Positions 5,408 through 5,619 of a stretch of DNA of 5,619 bases are shown here, piece after piece. This DNA is from Desulfobacteraceae bacterium (GTDB lineage: Bacteria > Desulfobacterota > Desulfobacteria > Desulfobacterales > Desulfosalsimonadaceae). Location: the NCBI GenBank assembly GCA_003551985.1, contig PUOB01000099.1:1-5619 (forward strand). The letters run 5' to 3'. A program made the translations under genes and the position numbers. Each line of letters opens with the position of its first letter. Positions within the stretch are counted from its first letter, which is position 1. The notes under the pieces are model-generated. The model was not told the DNA's origin. It did not search any database and worked only from the letters and a program-made list of their open reading frames with translations.

Positions 5408-5619
5408 CCCCCTGAACGTTATTTTCATGGGGACGCCCGATTTCGCTGTTCCCTGCCTGAACGCCCTGGATGAATGCAACTGCAGGATCGAGCTGGTGGT
5501 CACCCAGCCGGATCGGCCCAGGGGGCGCGGCAGGCGCATCGAATCCCCGCCGGTGAAAAAAGCGGCCCTACAGAAAGGGCTTGATGTGGTCCAGCCGGAG
5601 GCCGTGAATACCGACGAAT
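5400..5619 (+). CDS. fmt: Methionyl-tRNA formyltransferase, N-terminal part
   Basis: Fmt transfers a formyl group from 10-formyltetrahydrofolate to initiator Met-tRNA, supplying the group that Def later removes. Only the first 73 codons are in the window; the frame is open to the edge at 5619. The start shows NVIFMGTPDFAVPCL (residues 6-20), the classical beginning of the formyltransferase fold. It is followed by VVTQPDRPRGRGR (33-45) and SPPVKKAAL with GLDVVQPE, the expected Rossmann-like segments. The ATG at 5400-5402 lies inside the last codons of def, in another frame, so the two genes overlap by 8 bases. The ribosome site (GATGAAGA) is weak, which fits translational coupling to def. The folate-binding and tRNA-binding regions lie outside the window. 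Confidence 0.95.
   Translation, partial: MNNPLNVIFMGTPDFAVPCLNALDECNCRIELVVTQPDRPRGRGRRIESPPVKKAALQKGLDVVQPEAVNTDE

Noticed and set aside
4916..5539. Minus-strand open frame (207 codons)
   Set aside because: It lies opposite def and the start of fmt, both certain genes, and has no motifs.

Overview
The window joins two different pieces of DNA. The right third (about 3672-5619) is core bacterial genome: tRNA-Leu(CAG) on the minus strand, then a plus-strand run of ribF (FAD synthetase/riboflavin kinase), def (peptide deformylase) and the start of fmt (methionyl-tRNA formyltransferase, cut by the window end). The left two thirds (1-3610) look like accessory DNA: three minus-strand genes in visibly more A+T-rich sequence, separated and bracketed by repeats. 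The gene content is bacterial. The ribF-def-fmt order and the style of the intergenic repeats suggest a Desulfobacterota (deltaproteobacterial) genome, but that is only an impression.

Layout, left to right. 1-116: an edge of an ACCGAC-type repeat, one copy of a CACGGA-rich repeat of about 50 bp, and a purine-rich tail. 117-1956: a two-gene AbiE-like type IV toxin-antitoxin operon read leftward, antitoxin first (961-1956) and nucleotidyltransferase toxin second (117-980), overlapping by 20 bp. 1981-2033: a regulatory region with four TGTACA-like cores arranged as two 23-bp inverted repeats. 2063-2112: the second copy of the CACGGA repeat in the same orientation, so the toxin-antitoxin genes and their operator form one unit between direct repeats. 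2117-3415: an ATPase with a C-terminal DUF4143 domain. 3503-3610: a low-complexity tandem repeat tract whose 13-base motif recurs at the left edge of the window. 3620-3656: a strong terminator closing the tRNA-Leu transcript. 3672-3759: tRNA-Leu. 3797-3846: interlocked divergent promoters for the tRNA and for ribF. 3879-5619: ribF, def, fmt.

Function. The left side is most simply a small plasmid-maintenance or phage-defence type accessory patch sitting directly beyond the 3' end of a tRNA gene, with no integrase visible in the window. On the right, Fmt formylates initiator Met-tRNA and Def removes the formyl group from new proteins, so these two work as a pair; RibF makes FMN and FAD and appears to be co-transcribed with them. 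I do not see a clearly new system. The most unusual elements are the repeat-bounded AbiE cassette, its four-core operator, and the shared palindromic -10 element between tRNA-Leu and ribF.
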